64,000 bases of DNA from Rubrivirga sp. SAORIC476 (GCF_002283555.1 NZ_MVOI01000006.1:929209-993208); one strand, 5' to 3'; positions 1 through 10,979 are shown, counted from the stretch's first letter. Program-made: numbers and translations. Notes: generated by a model from the letters alone, not told the origin.

Positions 1-269
1 CCGTGGGCGCACGACTTGCGAAAGGTCAGCGTGCCGTCGAGGTGCCACTTCACGTAGTGGAGCAGGTCGAGGGCGCGGTCCATGGACTCGGCCGGGACCT
101 GGAACTCGTCCCAGCGCGAGCGCTCGTCGGTCTCCGGGTTGAAGCGGCGGACCTTGACGGTGAGCGTCATCGTGGGCGCCTCGCCGCCGGGGCGGCGCCG
201 GGGCTTGTTCTGCTCGGCCGCCTCGACGCGGTCTTCGATGGTGTCGGCGACGGCGATGGTGTCAGACAT
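1..269 (-). CDS. sdhB: Succinate dehydrogenase iron-sulfur subunit, N-terminal part
   Basis: First 89 codons of the iron-sulfur subunit of complex II; the rest lies beyond the left edge of the window. The visible part has a charged, low-complexity leader of about 35 residues, then the beta-grasp start of the ferredoxin-like domain. It ends in TLTFRKSCAHG, where the Cys is the first ligand of the [2Fe-2S] cluster in this family. The protein relays electrons from SdhA to the membrane anchor and quinone. It is last in the sdhC-sdhD-sdhA-sdhB order, 85 bases after sdhA. The ATG at 269 is the only good start. Certain from context plus motif, although most cluster-binding Cys are out of view. Confidence 0.93.
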   Translation of the reverse strand, partial: MSDTIAVADTIEDRVEAAEQNKPRRRPGGEAPTMTLTVKVRRFNPETDERSRWDEFQVPAESMDRALDLLHYVKWHLDGTLTFRKSCAH

Positions 270-354
270 GGGGGAGGGAGGGATGCGGGATGGGTGAGGG
301 AGGGCGGGACGAGGGGGCGTCTGCCCGTGCCTCCATCCCGTGCCCCTCATCCCT

Positions 355-2100
355 CTAATACTTGCGCTCCTTGGGCTGGAACTGCGTGATGATGACGTCC
401 TTGTAGCCGATCTCGGTCTGGCCCTGCTGGTCGCTCCAGAAGAGGGTGTGCTTGAGCCAGTCGCCGTCGTTGCGCTTCGAGAAGTCCTCCCGGAGGTGCG
501 CGCCGCGGCTCTCGGTCCGGTTGCGCGCCGACACCGTGATGGCCTCGGCGTAGTCGACCATGAACTGGACCTCGACGGCGTCCATGAGGTCGGTGTTGAA
601 GCGCTTGCCCTTGTCCTGGCACGTCACCGAGGCGGCCCGGGTGCGGAGGTCCTGGAGGTCGGTGAGGGCCTCGCCCAGCGTGTCGTCGGTGCGGTACACC
701 GAGACGTTCTTCATCATGGTCTCCTGGAGGTCCGTGCGGACCGTGACGGCCTTCTCGCCGGTCGTCCGGGCCATGATGCGGTCGAGGCGCTCGCGGGTCT
801 CGGCCTCGGGGCGCTCGGGCAAGCCCTGGCGCTCGGCGCCCTCGCGGATCTGCTTGGCCATCTCCATGCCCGTCCGCCGCCCGAAGACGACGAGGTCGAG
901 CAGCGAGTTGGTCCCGAGCCGGTTGGCGCCGTGGACCGACACGCAGGCGGCCTCGCCACAGGCGAAGAAGCCGTGGACGGTGTCGGTGCGGTCGGACGAC
1001 TTGACGACCTGCCCGTCAATGTTGGTCGGGATGCCGCCCATCGCGTAGTGGCACGTCGGCGCGACCGGGATCGGCTGCTTGACCGGGTCGATGCCGAGGT
1101 AGACGCGGCTGAACGTCGAGATCTCGGGCAGCTTGTGCTCCAGCACGTCCTTGCCGACGCCCGTCATGTCCAGCACGACGTGGTCCTTGCCGTTGACGCC
1201 GCGGCCCTCACGGATCTCCTTGTAGATGCACTGCGAGACCATGTCGCGCGGCGCGAGGTCCTTGACCGTCGGCGCGTAGCGCTCCATGAACCGCTCGCCC
1301 TCCGAGTTGCGGAGGATGCCGCCCTCGCCACGGGCGCCCTCGGTGATGAGGATGCCGAGGCGGTAGAGGCCGGTCGGGTGGAACTGGATGAACTCCATGT
1401 CCTCCAGCGGGAAGCCATGCCGGAGCGCGAGCGCGAAGCCGTCGCCGGTGCCCGCGTGGGCGTTCGAGGTCGTCTTGAAGGCGCGGCCGTAGCCGCCCGT
1501 CGCAAAGCACGTGATCGTGCTGTGGAACGTGTGGACCTCGCCGGTCAGGATCTCGTACGCCACGCAGCCCGAGACCGCGTCCTGCGTGTCGTCCGGGCGG
1601 ATCAGGTCGAGGACCTGGTACTCGTCGTAGAAGGTGACCTTGTTCTTGACGCACTGCTCGTAGAGCGTGTGCAGAATCATGTGGCCCGTCCGGTCGGCCG
1701 CGTAGCACGCCCGGCGCACCGGCGCCTCGCCGAAGTTGCGGGTGTGCCCCCCAAAGCGGCGCTGGGCGATCTTGCCCTCGCGCGTCCGGGAGAACGGCAC
1801 GCCGTAGTGCTCGAGCTCGATGATGGTACGCGGGGCGTCCTGGCACATCTGCTCGATGGCGTCCTGGTCGCCGAGGTAGTCCGAGCCCTTGGTCGTGTCG
1901 AACGCGTGCCAGAGCCAGTGATCCTCCTCCTCGTTGCCGAGGGCCGCGCCGATGCCGCCCTGCGCCGCGCCGGTATGGCTGCGGAGTGGGTGGAGCTTCG
2001 AGACGACGGCGACGTCGGCCCCGCCCTCCGAGGCGTAGAGCGCCGCCATGAGCCCGGCGCCGCCCGCGCCGACGATGACGATGTCGTGAGTGTAGGTCAT
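355..2100 (-). CDS. sdhA: Succinate dehydrogenase flavoprotein subunit
   Basis: 581 residues, normal for SdhA. It oxidises succinate to fumarate at a covalently bound FAD on the cytoplasmic face of complex II. The N-terminal dinucleotide-binding motif GAGGAG is at residues 11-16. [10 protein letters not shown] follows, with His42 in the position of the FAD-linking histidine. Further on are the substrate-domain signatures FHPTGL and RGEGGILRN and the C-terminal helical domain rich in R/E near [13 protein letters not shown]. It sits between sdhD (78 bases upstream) and sdhB in one minus-strand operon, serving the TCA cycle and respiration. A fumarate reductase role is possible in principle, but the two-anchor arrangement and the nearby citrate synthase favour succinate oxidation. 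Confidence 0.97.
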   Translation of the reverse strand: MTYTHDIVIVGAGGAGLMAALYASEGGADVAVVSKLHPLRSHTGAAQGGIGAALGNEEEDHWLWHAFDTTKGSDYLGDQDAIEQMCQDAPRTIIELEHYGVPFSRTREGKIAQRRFGGHTRNFGEAPVRRACYAADRTGHMILHTLYEQCVKNKVTFYDEYQVLDLIRPDDTQDAVSGCVAYEILTGEVHTFHSTITCFATGGYGRAFKTTSNAHAGTGDGFALALRHGFPLEDMEFIQFHPTGLYRLGILITEGARGEGGILRNSEGERFMERYAPTVKDLAPRDMVSQCIYKEIREGRGVNGKDHVVLDMTGVGKDVLEHKLPEISTFSRVYLGIDPVKQPIPVAPTCHYAMGGIPTNIDGQVVKSSDRTDTVHGFFACGEAACVSVHGANRLGTNSLLDLVVFGRRTGMEMAKQIREGAERQGLPERPEAETRERLDRIMARTTGEKAVTVRTDLQETMMKNVSVYRTDDTLGEALTDLQDLRTRAASVTCQDKGKRFNTDLMDAVEVQFMVDYAEAITVSARNRTESRGAHLREDFSKRNDGDWLKHTLFWSDQQGQTEIGYKDVIITQFQPKERKY

Positions 2101-2178
2101 GGGTTCAGGGGACGTGGTAGAAGGGACGGAGTACGTGGTGGCTCGCAGCCAGGCCCCGTACCGAGTACCCCGTACCGA

Positions 2179-2781
2179 TCAAAGGCCAGCGACGATGACG
2201 GAGTAGGCGCCGATGATGAACAGGACCAGCGCGAGCGTCCACGAAAGCGCCGTCGCGCCGACGCGGGCCATGTCATTGCGGATGTAGTCCGTCAGCACGT
2301 TGTTGAGGCCGTAGAAGCCGTGGTGCAACGCGAACATGAGGAAGAGCAGGTTGAAGCCCTTCCACAGGACGGCATAGACGGGGTCGCCGAGACGCAGCAT
2401 GAGCACCTCGTAGGGGGTCGGGCCCGCGGTGTCGGCGACGGGCGGCGTGGGCTGGAGCGGCGCGTCCTGGACGACGGCCACCGGCGCGTCGCCGCCGCTG
2501 CGGAGGTCGCCCAGCGCACCGCCCTCGGTAGGCGCCGGGCCTGCCTCGCGGCTCTGGAAGGCGCGGACGGCGTCGGCCGCCTCTTGCCGGTACTCGGGCA
2601 TTTCGCCGCGCTCGGCCTCCTCGGCAGTCACCACCGAGTGGGAGATCGACGCCGTGGTGCGGTTGTAGTGCTGCACCCAGAAGTGGGTGATCAGCAGGAA
2701 GATCAGGAAGGTGCCCGTAATCCTGTGGGCGAACCACTGGAAGGCGCTGGAGCGAGCCGTGCGGCCGTACTTGGAAGCCAT
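2179..2781 (-). CDS. sdhD: Succinate dehydrogenase membrane anchor subunit (SdhD-like), long periplasmic loop
   Basis: 200-residue membrane anchor of complex II. Helix 1 (about residues 15-38) begins FQWFAHRITGTFLIFLLITHFW. Helix 2 carries ALHHGFYGLNNVLTDY, with the haem-ligand type His and the H-G-x-x-G-x(6)-DY pattern. Helix 3 is near the C-terminus (WTLALVLFIIGAYSVIVAGL). Between helices 1 and 2 is a hydrophilic stretch of about 85 residues rich in Ala, Pro, Glu and Gly, which makes the protein much longer than the usual 115-130 residues. It starts only 4 bases after the sdhC stop, so translation is probably coupled. The function is firm from context; the loop is lineage-specific. Confidence 0.9.
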   Translation of the reverse strand: MASKYGRTARSSAFQWFAHRITGTFLIFLLITHFWVQHYNRTTASISHSVVTAEEAERGEMPEYRQEAADAVRAFQSREAGPAPTEGGALGDLRSGGDAPVAVVQDAPLQPTPPVADTAGPTPYEVLMLRLGDPVYAVLWKGFNLLFLMFALHHGFYGLNNVLTDYIRNDMARVGATALSWTLALVLFIIGAYSVIVAGL

Positions 2782-2785
2782 GGGA

Positions 2786-3187
2786 TCAGCTGAAGTGGTC
2801 GACGAGGGCGAGGATCGACGGCAGGCCGCCGACGACGAGGAGCACCAGCGCGACGGCGCCGAGCGTCCAGAAAAGCCGCTTCTGGTTCGGGCTCCACCCG
2901 ACGAAGTCGATCAGCACGATCCGCAGGCCATTGAGCGCGTGGTAGATGCAGGCGCCCAGGAGACCGAACTCGGCCACCTTGAACAGCGGCTGGTGGTAGC
3001 TCGTGATGAGCGCGTTGTAGGCCTCGGGGTTGGTGATCGCCTTGAGCCCCCAGATGTGGAGGACCAGGTAGGCGACCAGCCCGAGGCCAGTCAGGCGGTG
3101 GAGGATCCACGCGACCATGCCCGTCCGCAGCTTGTAGCGCTGGACGGGCTGGGCGGGGGCGGCGGCGGGGTCGGCGGCGACGGCCAT
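2786..3187 (-). CDS. sdhC: Succinate dehydrogenase cytochrome b556 subunit
   Basis: 133 residues with three predicted membrane helices. YKLRTGMVAWILHRLTGLGL matches the conserved S-x(n)-HRxTG entry motif of SdhC (H-R-L-T-G here), and HIWGLKAI and YHALNGLRIVLIDF follow. The pattern H-x-x-N-G-x-R-x-x-x-x-D in helix 2 supplies the haem b and quinone-site environment. First gene of sdhCDAB and therefore nearest the promoter in the 3188-3333 intergenic region. A Pro/Ala-rich 20-residue N-terminal tail precedes the fold. Start ATG at 3187. Confidence 0.93.
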   Translation of the reverse strand: MAVAADPAAAPAQPVQRYKLRTGMVAWILHRLTGLGLVAYLVLHIWGLKAITNPEAYNALITSYHQPLFKVAEFGLLGACIYHALNGLRIVLIDFVGWSPNQKRLFWTLGAVALVLLVVGGLPSILALVDHFS

Positions 3188-3233
3188 GGGAAGTCGGGGG
3201 GCGGGAGCAGGCTACAGGCCGTCCCGTGCTAGG

Positions 3234-3251
3234 TTTCACTCGTGAGTGAAA
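3234..3251. promoter_or_regulatory. Perfect 18-base palindrome in the sdhC / ECF-sigma divergent promoter region
   Basis: TTTCACTC-GT-GAGTGAAA is an inverted repeat with 8-base arms and no mismatches. It lies between the divergent sdhC and sigma-factor genes, just downstream of the TACTTTTG element read on the minus strand. A second TACTTTC (minus, 3254-3248) overlaps its right arm. The geometry suits an operator for a dimeric regulator of sdhCDAB. The regulator is unknown. Confidence 0.5.
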
Positions 3252-3269
3252 GTACGGGGGCCTCCGACC

Positions 3270-3277
3270 CAAAAGTA
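3270..3277 (-). promoter_or_regulatory. Predicted -7 element of the sdhCDAB promoter
   Basis: On the minus strand this reads TACTTTTG, an exact match to the Bacteroidota -7 consensus TAnnTTTG. It leaves a leader of about 75-80 bases before sdhC. I see no clear -33 TTG box. Confidence 0.5.
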
Positions 3278-3329
3278 CGGCCGCCCGGGTCGTCCGCGGG
3301 GTCTTCGCAGAGTCCTCGGACCCCCGAGC

Positions 3330-3336
3330 TACTTTG
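3330..3336 (+). promoter_or_regulatory. Possible -7 element before the ECF sigma gene
   Basis: TACTTTG fits the TAnnTTG form of the Bacteroidota -7 element, 12 bases before the ATG at 3349. If used, the transcript would be leaderless or nearly so, or translation would start at the ATG at 3358. No -33 box is evident. Confidence 0.35.
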
Positions 3337-3348
3337 CCCCACCGCGCT

Positions 3349-3912
3349 ATGCCTGACATGGACCTCACTGCCCTGCTGGCCGAGTGGGGTGGCGACGCCG
3401 AAGCTGCCGACCAGCTCCTGGACGCCGTCTACCCCGAACTCCGGGCTCTCGCTCGGCGCCACCTCGTGGGCGAGCGGGCCGACCACACGCTCGACACGAG
3501 TGCGCTCGTCCACGAGGCGTATCTCCGTCTCGCCAGTCAGGACACCCGGTGGGCGAACCGCGCTCACTTTTTCGGGATCGCCGCGCTCGCGATGCGGCGC
3601 ATCCTGGTCGACTACGCAACACGGAAACAGGCTCAGAAGCGAGGGGGCGGTCTCCAGGCCGTGACGTTCCACGACGGCGAGGTCGCCCGCGAGACGCGGG
3701 CCGAGGACCTGATCGCGCTCGACGAGGCACTCGGTCGCTTCGCCCGGGTCGCGCCGCGTCCGGCGCGGGTCGTCGAGCTCCGGTTTTTCGGCGGCCTCCG
3801 GGTGGAGGAGATCGCCGACATCCTCGGGATCTCGCCCGCCACGGTCGGCCGCGACTGGCGGCTGGCGCAGGCGTGGCTCACCCGCGCCCTCGGCGAGGCG
3901 TCGCCGGCGTGA
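3349..3912 (+). CDS. ECF-type RNA polymerase sigma factor
   Basis: 187 residues with sigma-2 (about 20-95; YPELRALARRHL, LVHEAYLRL) and sigma-4 (about 125-180; helix-turn-helix VEEIADILGISPATVGRDW). The family resembles the ECF group found in Acidobacteria, Planctomycetes and Rhodothermota, where the gene sits next to a Ser/Thr kinase with TPRs, exactly as here. There is no anti-sigma factor gene nearby, so activity is probably set by the adjacent kinase. A TTG at 3334 is in frame, but the ATG at 3349 (MPDMDLT) or 3358 looks better because the -7-like TACTTTG overlaps the upstream codons. It probably directs transcription of the downstream genes, which is inference. Confidence 0.9.
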   Translation: MPDMDLTALLAEWGGDAEAADQLLDAVYPELRALARRHLVGERADHTLDTSALVHEAYLRLASQDTRWANRAHFFGIAALAMRRILVDYATRKQAQKRGGGLQAVTFHDGEVARETRAEDLIALDEALGRFARVAPRPARVVELRFFGGLRVEEIADILGISPATVGRDWRLAQAWLTRALGEASPA

Positions 3913-3963
3913 GCGATTCGGCCGCGGGTTCCCGCGTGTCCAGGCAACCGTCTCTCCCTCTGC

Positions 3964-6435
<2,472 letters not shown>

Positions 6436-6519
6436 GTCGCCAGAGAAAAGGGGAGAGGGCGTGAGCGATTCCGGCGGACTCTTCCGCGTGAGGGGATGAG
6501 AACCCATCCCCCACAGCCC

Positions 6520-9483
6520 ATGCGTCTCGTTTCTCTGTTCCTCTTTCTCGGCCTCGCCGTCGGCGCGTCCGCTCAGGACTCCGACGGGGACGGCGTCCCC
6601 AACGCGCTCGAGGCCTCCGGCTTCCGGTTCGACATCGGGTCGGGCGCTCCCGTCGCGTGCGACCCCGCCATTGAGTTGCCCTGCTACGTGACCGACCCGT
6701 TGACGTGGTCGTCGGACGGGGACCCGTACTCTGACCTCCAGGAGGCGAGCGGCGTCAACATGGACGCGACCGTGGAGGCCCCCTACAACAGCCCGCTGGT
6801 CGCGGCCTACCCCGTCATCGAGGTCACGCTGGGGTCGTACACGTTCACCTCGAACGCGACCATCACCGACGCGCGCGGCGCCGCCCTGACCGAGGGGATG
6901 TCGTTCTCGCGCAACGTCGAGGAGACCGCGAGCGCCTCCGTCACGGTCGGCTCGGAGTACAACGTCGTCACCGGCCCGACCATCAGCGGCGAGGCCACGG
7001 CGGGCTACTCGTACACCGAGTCCTACGGGAGCGAGGTGACGTCGGGGAGGGAACTGAACTGGGAGACGGCCACCAGCACCGAACTGGACAACGCCGGGAC
7101 GCTCTCGCTCGCTCTGTTCGCCCGCAACACCGGCGGCGCGACGGCCCTCGCCATCCGGCCGACCTTCAACATCACCATCGGCGGTGAACTCGTGGCGACG
7201 GTCGTGCCCGACGAACCACTCGCGCTCAGCCTGGCGCCGGGCGAGTCGGGCGTGCCCGTCGTGCCCATCGTCGGCGGCGAGCCGCTGGCGATCCAACTCA
7301 CTCTGGAGCGCCTCCTGGCCCTGGAGCGGGGCGCCGCCGTCGCGATCCGCGTCGTGGGCATCGAGGCCAACATCCAGCGGTGGCGCCCCGGCGACAGCAA
7401 CTGGGCGTGCGGCTCAGGGGAGACCTGCACCTGGACCAGCTTCGAGAACCAGATCCGGCCTCGCACGACGCGCCTGATCGTGGACTTCGGGTACTCCGGC
7501 GATCCGGAGGCGACGATCCCGGCTCCGTTCCGAGGCAACCCGTTCGACTTCCGCGTCTATGCGGGCTCGCCGAGCGTGTCGGCGAACCTCACCCTGGAGG
7601 CGATGCTGGAGATCATCGGCTTCGACGTGACGGGCGCGGGTGCCATCGAAGGCCGACCCTACGCATCCTGGATCCTGTTCGAGCAGCCCGATGGCGACGG
7701 CCTCCGGCCGGTCTACGAGGCGTGGCAGGCCGTCGGCGGGCCCCCCAGCATGCTGGACGTGGTGATCCCACGGGAGGCCACGCTCGCGCTCTCCAGCCCC
7801 GACCCCGCCAGCCCGGGCGCCGCCATCCGGGCCGTCGCGGCGACCGTCGACCTGCTGCACGTCCGGGCCGCCATCGCGGCACGCGGCGGGATCCCCGTCG
7901 AGTCGGCCCGGGCGGTGCTGTTCCAGGACGGCGTCGCGCGCACGGTCCCGCTCTCGCCGGTCTTCGGCCGCGCGTACTGGTCCACGGAAGGCGCCGCGTT
8001 CCCCACGTCGCCGATCGGCATGGCGTCCTCGTACATCGAGGTCACCGACGTGTCGGGGGCCGTCCGGCGGAGCCCGCTCGAACTGCCCATCGAGCAGGCC
8101 AGCACGTGCGGCGAGGTCCGCGACGAAGACCTGTTCGATGTCTACAACGGCGGGGGGCGGACGGTGATCTTCCCGACGGGCATCCTCGACGGTCCGGTGG
8201 AGGTCCACTGCGAGGTCGGCTCGGATGAGACGCGGTACTGGGTGCCGCAGTCCGTCAACGCACGGCCTCTCCCGCTCGTCGACGCCGTCCTCCTCGATGA
8301 TGGGACCGCCATCGCTGTGGCCGAACCGCCGGGAGACCGCTCGTTCGTGATCTACCGCTCCGCCGATGGTGGGCGGACGTGGACCCGGGACACCTCCGTC
8401 CGCGCGTCTACGATGCGGGGGATCGCGGTGCGGCCGGACACGCAGACGCTGATCGCCACCGGCGTAGACATCGAGGGCGGCGGCGACTACATCCGCTCCG
8501 AAGACGGTGGGGCGACGTGGGAGGCCCGCTCCGGTCCGTCCGACCTGGCCTGGGTGTCGCACGGCGGCGGCGGCACGTGGTTCGCGGCGTCGGGGAGCGC
8601 CGTCTACAGATCCACCGACGACGGCCGGACCTTCACCGCCCTCACGCTCCCGGAGGCGCCGGAGCGCATCGTCGACGTGGCGTTCCGGAGCGCCACGATC
8701 GGGATGTACGTCGACACGGGCAACGGGGCCTCGGGCTCGGGTCACGTGTGGCGCACGCGAGACGGCGGCGCGACCTGGACCGAGGCCGTCCGCGCGCACA
8801 ACACCGTCGCCGTCGCGTATGGCGGGGACGGCACGTGGTTCGTGACGGGCGGGCGGCGCGAAGTCTCGGGCGACGACCGGGTGCTGCGCCTGACCGGCGA
8901 CGGCGACACCTGGGACAACATCCCCCTGAGCCCCCTCGGCGCGGAGAACCTGGGCCGGGCCGCTTTCGTGACGCCCGAGATCGGCTACATCCCGAGCGAG
9001 GCGGGCATCCTGAAAACGGAGGACGGCGGCAGCACGTGGTCGTTCGAGCCGGCCGTCCCTCAGACCCGTCCCCGGTTCGTGCTCCCCTTCGACGCCCGCC
9101 GCGCCGTCGTGCTCGGATCCGACTTCCGGGCGAGCGGGACGGGCGCCGGGCTCGTGCAGGTCACCACGTCGGGCGGGACGGGCACCGTCGTGGCGACCGC
9201 CCAGGACCCGTCGCCGACGGCCTCGACGGCGCTCGATCCCGCCTCCCCCAACCCGGTCCGCGACCGCACCACGTTGACCTACCGGCTCGACGCGCCCGGC
9301 GACGTGGAACTGGTCGTGTTCGACCTGCTCGGCCGCGAGGTCGCCCGGCTGGCCGACGGCCCGCAGCGCGCGGGCGAGCATGGGGTGACCTGGATGCCCC
9401 AGGGGCTGGCCTCCGGCGTCTACGTCGCCCGGCTCCGCGTCGGCGACGCCGTGTCGTCGCGGACGCTCACCGTCGTGCGCTGA
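6520..9483 (+). CDS. Secreted protective-antigen-like (binary toxin B) protein with Asp-box propeller and T9SS sorting domain
   Basis: 987 residues. The signal peptide MRLVSLFLFLGLAVGASAQ supports the ATG at 6520 over that at 6496. The mature protein opens with the calcium loop DSDGDGVPNALE (20-31), then WSSDGDPYSDLQEASG (63-78) and SPLVAAYPVIEV (91-102). These match anthrax protective antigen (PA) DxDNDGIPDSLE, WSTASDPYSDFEKVTG and HPLVAAYPIVHV. The resemblance continues through a pore-strand-like segment (about 138-175), FARNTGGATALAI, LTLERLLALERG, RPRTTRLIVDFG and NLTLEAMLEIIGFDV (357-371). These correspond to PA domain 2 and the domain 3 oligomerisation region. About 160 residues of unknown fold follow, then at least five Asp-boxes (SADGGRTW, SEDGGATW, STDDGRTF, TRDGGATW, TEDGGSTW; about 615-845) forming a propeller. 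The last 80 residues (SPNPVRDRTTL...LASGVYVARL) are a T9SS-type sorting domain. It lacks a PA20 domain. The target is unknown. Confidence 0.85.
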   Translation: MRLVSLFLFLGLAVGASAQDSDGDGVPNALEASGFRFDIGSGAPVACDPAIELPCYVTDPLTWSSDGDPYSDLQEASGVNMDATVEAPYNSPLVAAYPVIEVTLGSYTFTSNATITDARGAALTEGMSFSRNVEETASASVTVGSEYNVVTGPTISGEATAGYSYTESYGSEVTSGRELNWETATSTELDNAGTLSLALFARNTGGATALAIRPTFNITIGGELVATVVPDEPLALSLAPGESGVPVVPIVGGEPLAIQLTLERLLALERGAAVAIRVVGIEANIQRWRPGDSNWACGSGETCTWTSFENQIRPRTTRLIVDFGYSGDPEATIPAPFRGNPFDFRVYAGSPSVSANLTLEAMLEIIGFDVTGAGAIEGRPYASWILFEQPDGDGLRPVYEAWQAVGGPPSMLDVVIPREATLALSSPDPASPGAAIRAVAATVDLLHVRAAIAARGGIPVESARAVLFQDGVARTVPLSPVFGRAYWSTEGAAFPTSPIGMASSYIEVTDVSGAVRRSPLELPIEQASTCGEVRDEDLFDVYNGGGRTVIFPTGILDGPVEVHCEVGSDETRYWVPQSVNARPLPLVDAVLLDDGTAIAVAEPPGDRSFVIYRSADGGRTWTRDTSVRASTMRGIAVRPDTQTLIATGVDIEGGGDYIRSEDGGATWEARSGPSDLAWVSHGGGGTWFAASGSAVYRSTDDGRTFTALTLPEAPERIVDVAFRSATIGMYVDTGNGASGSGHVWRTRDGGATWTEAVRAHNTVAVAYGGDGTWFVTGGRREVSGDDRVLRLTGDGDTWDNIPLSPLGAENLGRAAFVTPEIGYIPSEAGILKTEDGGSTWSFEPAVPQTRPRFVLPFDARRAVVLGSDFRASGTGAGLVQVTTSGGTGTVVATAQDPSPTASTALDPASPNPVRDRTTLTYRLDAPGDVELVVFDLLGREVARLADGPQRAGEHGVTWMPQGLASGVYVARLRVGDAVSSRTLTVVR

Positions 9484-9488
9484 ACGCA

Positions 9489-9550
9489 GCGCGCCCCGCC
9501 AGCCAGAGCCAGCGGGGCGCGCGAGGTCGTCCGCCTCGGTGCCGAGGCGG
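9489..9550. terminator. Two adjacent hairpins between convergent genes
   Basis: GCGCGCCCCGC (9489-9499) pairs with GCGGGGCGCGC (9512-9522) over a 12-base loop. The perfect palindrome CCGCCTCGGTGCCGAGGCGG follows at 9531-9550. They separate the PA-like gene (plus) from citrate synthase (minus) and probably act as a bidirectional terminator. There is no U-tract. Confidence 0.55.
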
Positions 9551-9556
9551 GGCGGG

Positions 9557-10708
9557 CTAGCCGCGGTCGGCGATGGGCGTCACCGTGAGGTCCTTCGGGC
9601 CGACGTACTCGGCGCGCGGGCGGATCAGCCGGTTGTCCTCCCACTGCTCCAGCAGGTGCGCCGTCCAACCCGTCATGCGGGAGATGGCGAAGATGGGCGT
9701 GTAGAGGTCGATCTCGATGCCGAGCAGGTAGTAGACGCTCGCCGAGTAGAAGTCCACGTTGGCGTCGAGGCCCTTCGTGTCCTTGACCGTCGTACGGATC
9801 GTGTCGGACATCTCGAGCCACTTCGTCTCGCCCTTCTCCTCGGAGAGGTCGGAGAGCATGTTGCGCAGGATGGTCGCGCGCGGGTCGAGCGTCTTGTAGA
9901 CGCGGTGGCCGATGCCCATGATCTTCTCCTTGTTCGCCAGCTTGCGGTCGACGAACTCCTGGGCTGTCTCACCACTCTCGTCGAGGGCGATCAGCGTGCG
10001 CATCACCTCGATGTTGGCGCCGCCGTGGAGGGGGCCCTTCAGCGCACCCATCGCGCCGACGACCGCCGAGTACATGTCAGACAGCGTCGAGCCGATGACG
10101 CGGCAGGCGAAGGTGGAGGCGTTGAGGCCGTGCTCGGCGTGGAGCACGAGGGCCGCGTCCATGATCTGGAGGGCCGCCGGGCCGGGCTCCTCGCCGTTGA
10201 GCATCGTGAGGAAGTCGAACGCGGTCGAGCCGGTCTGCGTCGGCGCGACGGGGTCCTTGCCCGCGCGGATGCGCGAGAACGCCGCCAGGAGGGTCGGGAG
10301 CTTGGCCGTCAGGCGGACCGCCTTGCGGTAGTTCGCCTCGGGGTCCATCACGTCCGCCTCCTCGTCATAGGCGGCGAGCATGGAGAGGGCCGTCCGCATG
10401 GCGGCCATCGGGTTGGCGTCCTTCGGCGTGTGGTGCCGGAGGTGGTCCAGCAGGTCCGGGTGGACGGGCCGCGCCGCGCGGAGCTGCTCGTTGAGCTCGT
10501 CGAGCTGGGCCTGCGTCGGGAGGGTGCCCTTCCAAAGAAGGTAGGCGACCTCCTCGAAGGAGGCGTTGGTCGCGAGGTCCTGGATGCCGTACCCGCGATA
10601 GATCAGGGTGCCTTCCTGGCCATTGATGTACGAGAGCTCGGTGTCGAGGGCAGTGACGCCTTCGAGGCCACGGGACGGGGTGGGAGCGGGAGCGGAGGTC
10701 TGAGACAT
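9557..10708 (-). CDS. gltA: Citrate synthase
   Basis: 383 residues, a small (dimer-type) citrate synthase that condenses acetyl-CoA and oxaloacetate in the TCA cycle. Visible family features are the N-terminal GTLIYRGYGIQDLA, the HAEHGLNASTF motif carrying the first catalytic His, LKGPLHGGAN, and GIGHRVYKTLDPRA with the second His. The start at 10708 (MSQTSAPAP, then LEGVTALDTELSYI) gives the usual length. The frame stays open upstream, but that extension is compositionally odd and has no family counterpart. It ends within 7 bases of the 9531-9550 palindrome and is probably monocistronic. Confidence 0.96.
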   Translation of the reverse strand: MSQTSAPAPTPSRGLEGVTALDTELSYINGQEGTLIYRGYGIQDLATNASFEEVAYLLWKGTLPTQAQLDELNEQLRAARPVHPDLLDHLRHHTPKDANPMAAMRTALSMLAAYDEEADVMDPEANYRKAVRLTAKLPTLLAAFSRIRAGKDPVAPTQTGSTAFDFLTMLNGEEPGPAALQIMDAALVLHAEHGLNASTFACRVIGSTLSDMYSAVVGAMGALKGPLHGGANIEVMRTLIALDESGETAQEFVDRKLANKEKIMGIGHRVYKTLDPRATILRNMLSDLSEEKGETKWLEMSDTIRTTVKDTKGLDANVDFYSASVYYLLGIEIDLYTPIFAISRMTGWTAHLLEQWEDNRLIRPRAEYVGPKDLTVTPIADRG

Positions 10709-10943
10709 CGGTCGGGGTGAGAAGCGGACGCGGGAACGGGCCGCCGGGCACAGGATGGGAGAGGAGCAGGCGTACCCGTGGCAGGCGTTCGGGTTCGCGG
10801 GCTCCACTAGAGGAACGCACTGTCGGGGTCGCCTTTCAGAGGATTCAGAGTGGAGAACGCCGTTCCGCCACCTCAGGGAGCCGGGTGTCGACTTCGGGGC
10901 CTCGGCAGGGCCGCCGAGGTGGGCGCGGTCGGCGAGGTGCGTG

Positions 10944-10979
10944 GGCGATGCCTGGAGCGGCGGCGATGCCTGGAGCGGC
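10944..10979. repeat. 18-base perfect tandem duplication
   Basis: The unit GGCGATGCCTGGAGCGGC occurs twice head to tail in the gltA/RNase E/G intergenic region. Probably replication slippage; no function is evident. Confidence 0.85.

Noticed and set aside
340..2793. 817-codon open frame antisense to sdhA and sdhD
   Set aside because: High GC keeps the complementary frames open. The translation is R/A/V/D-rich with no domain, and the sense strand encodes well-conserved SdhA/SdhD.
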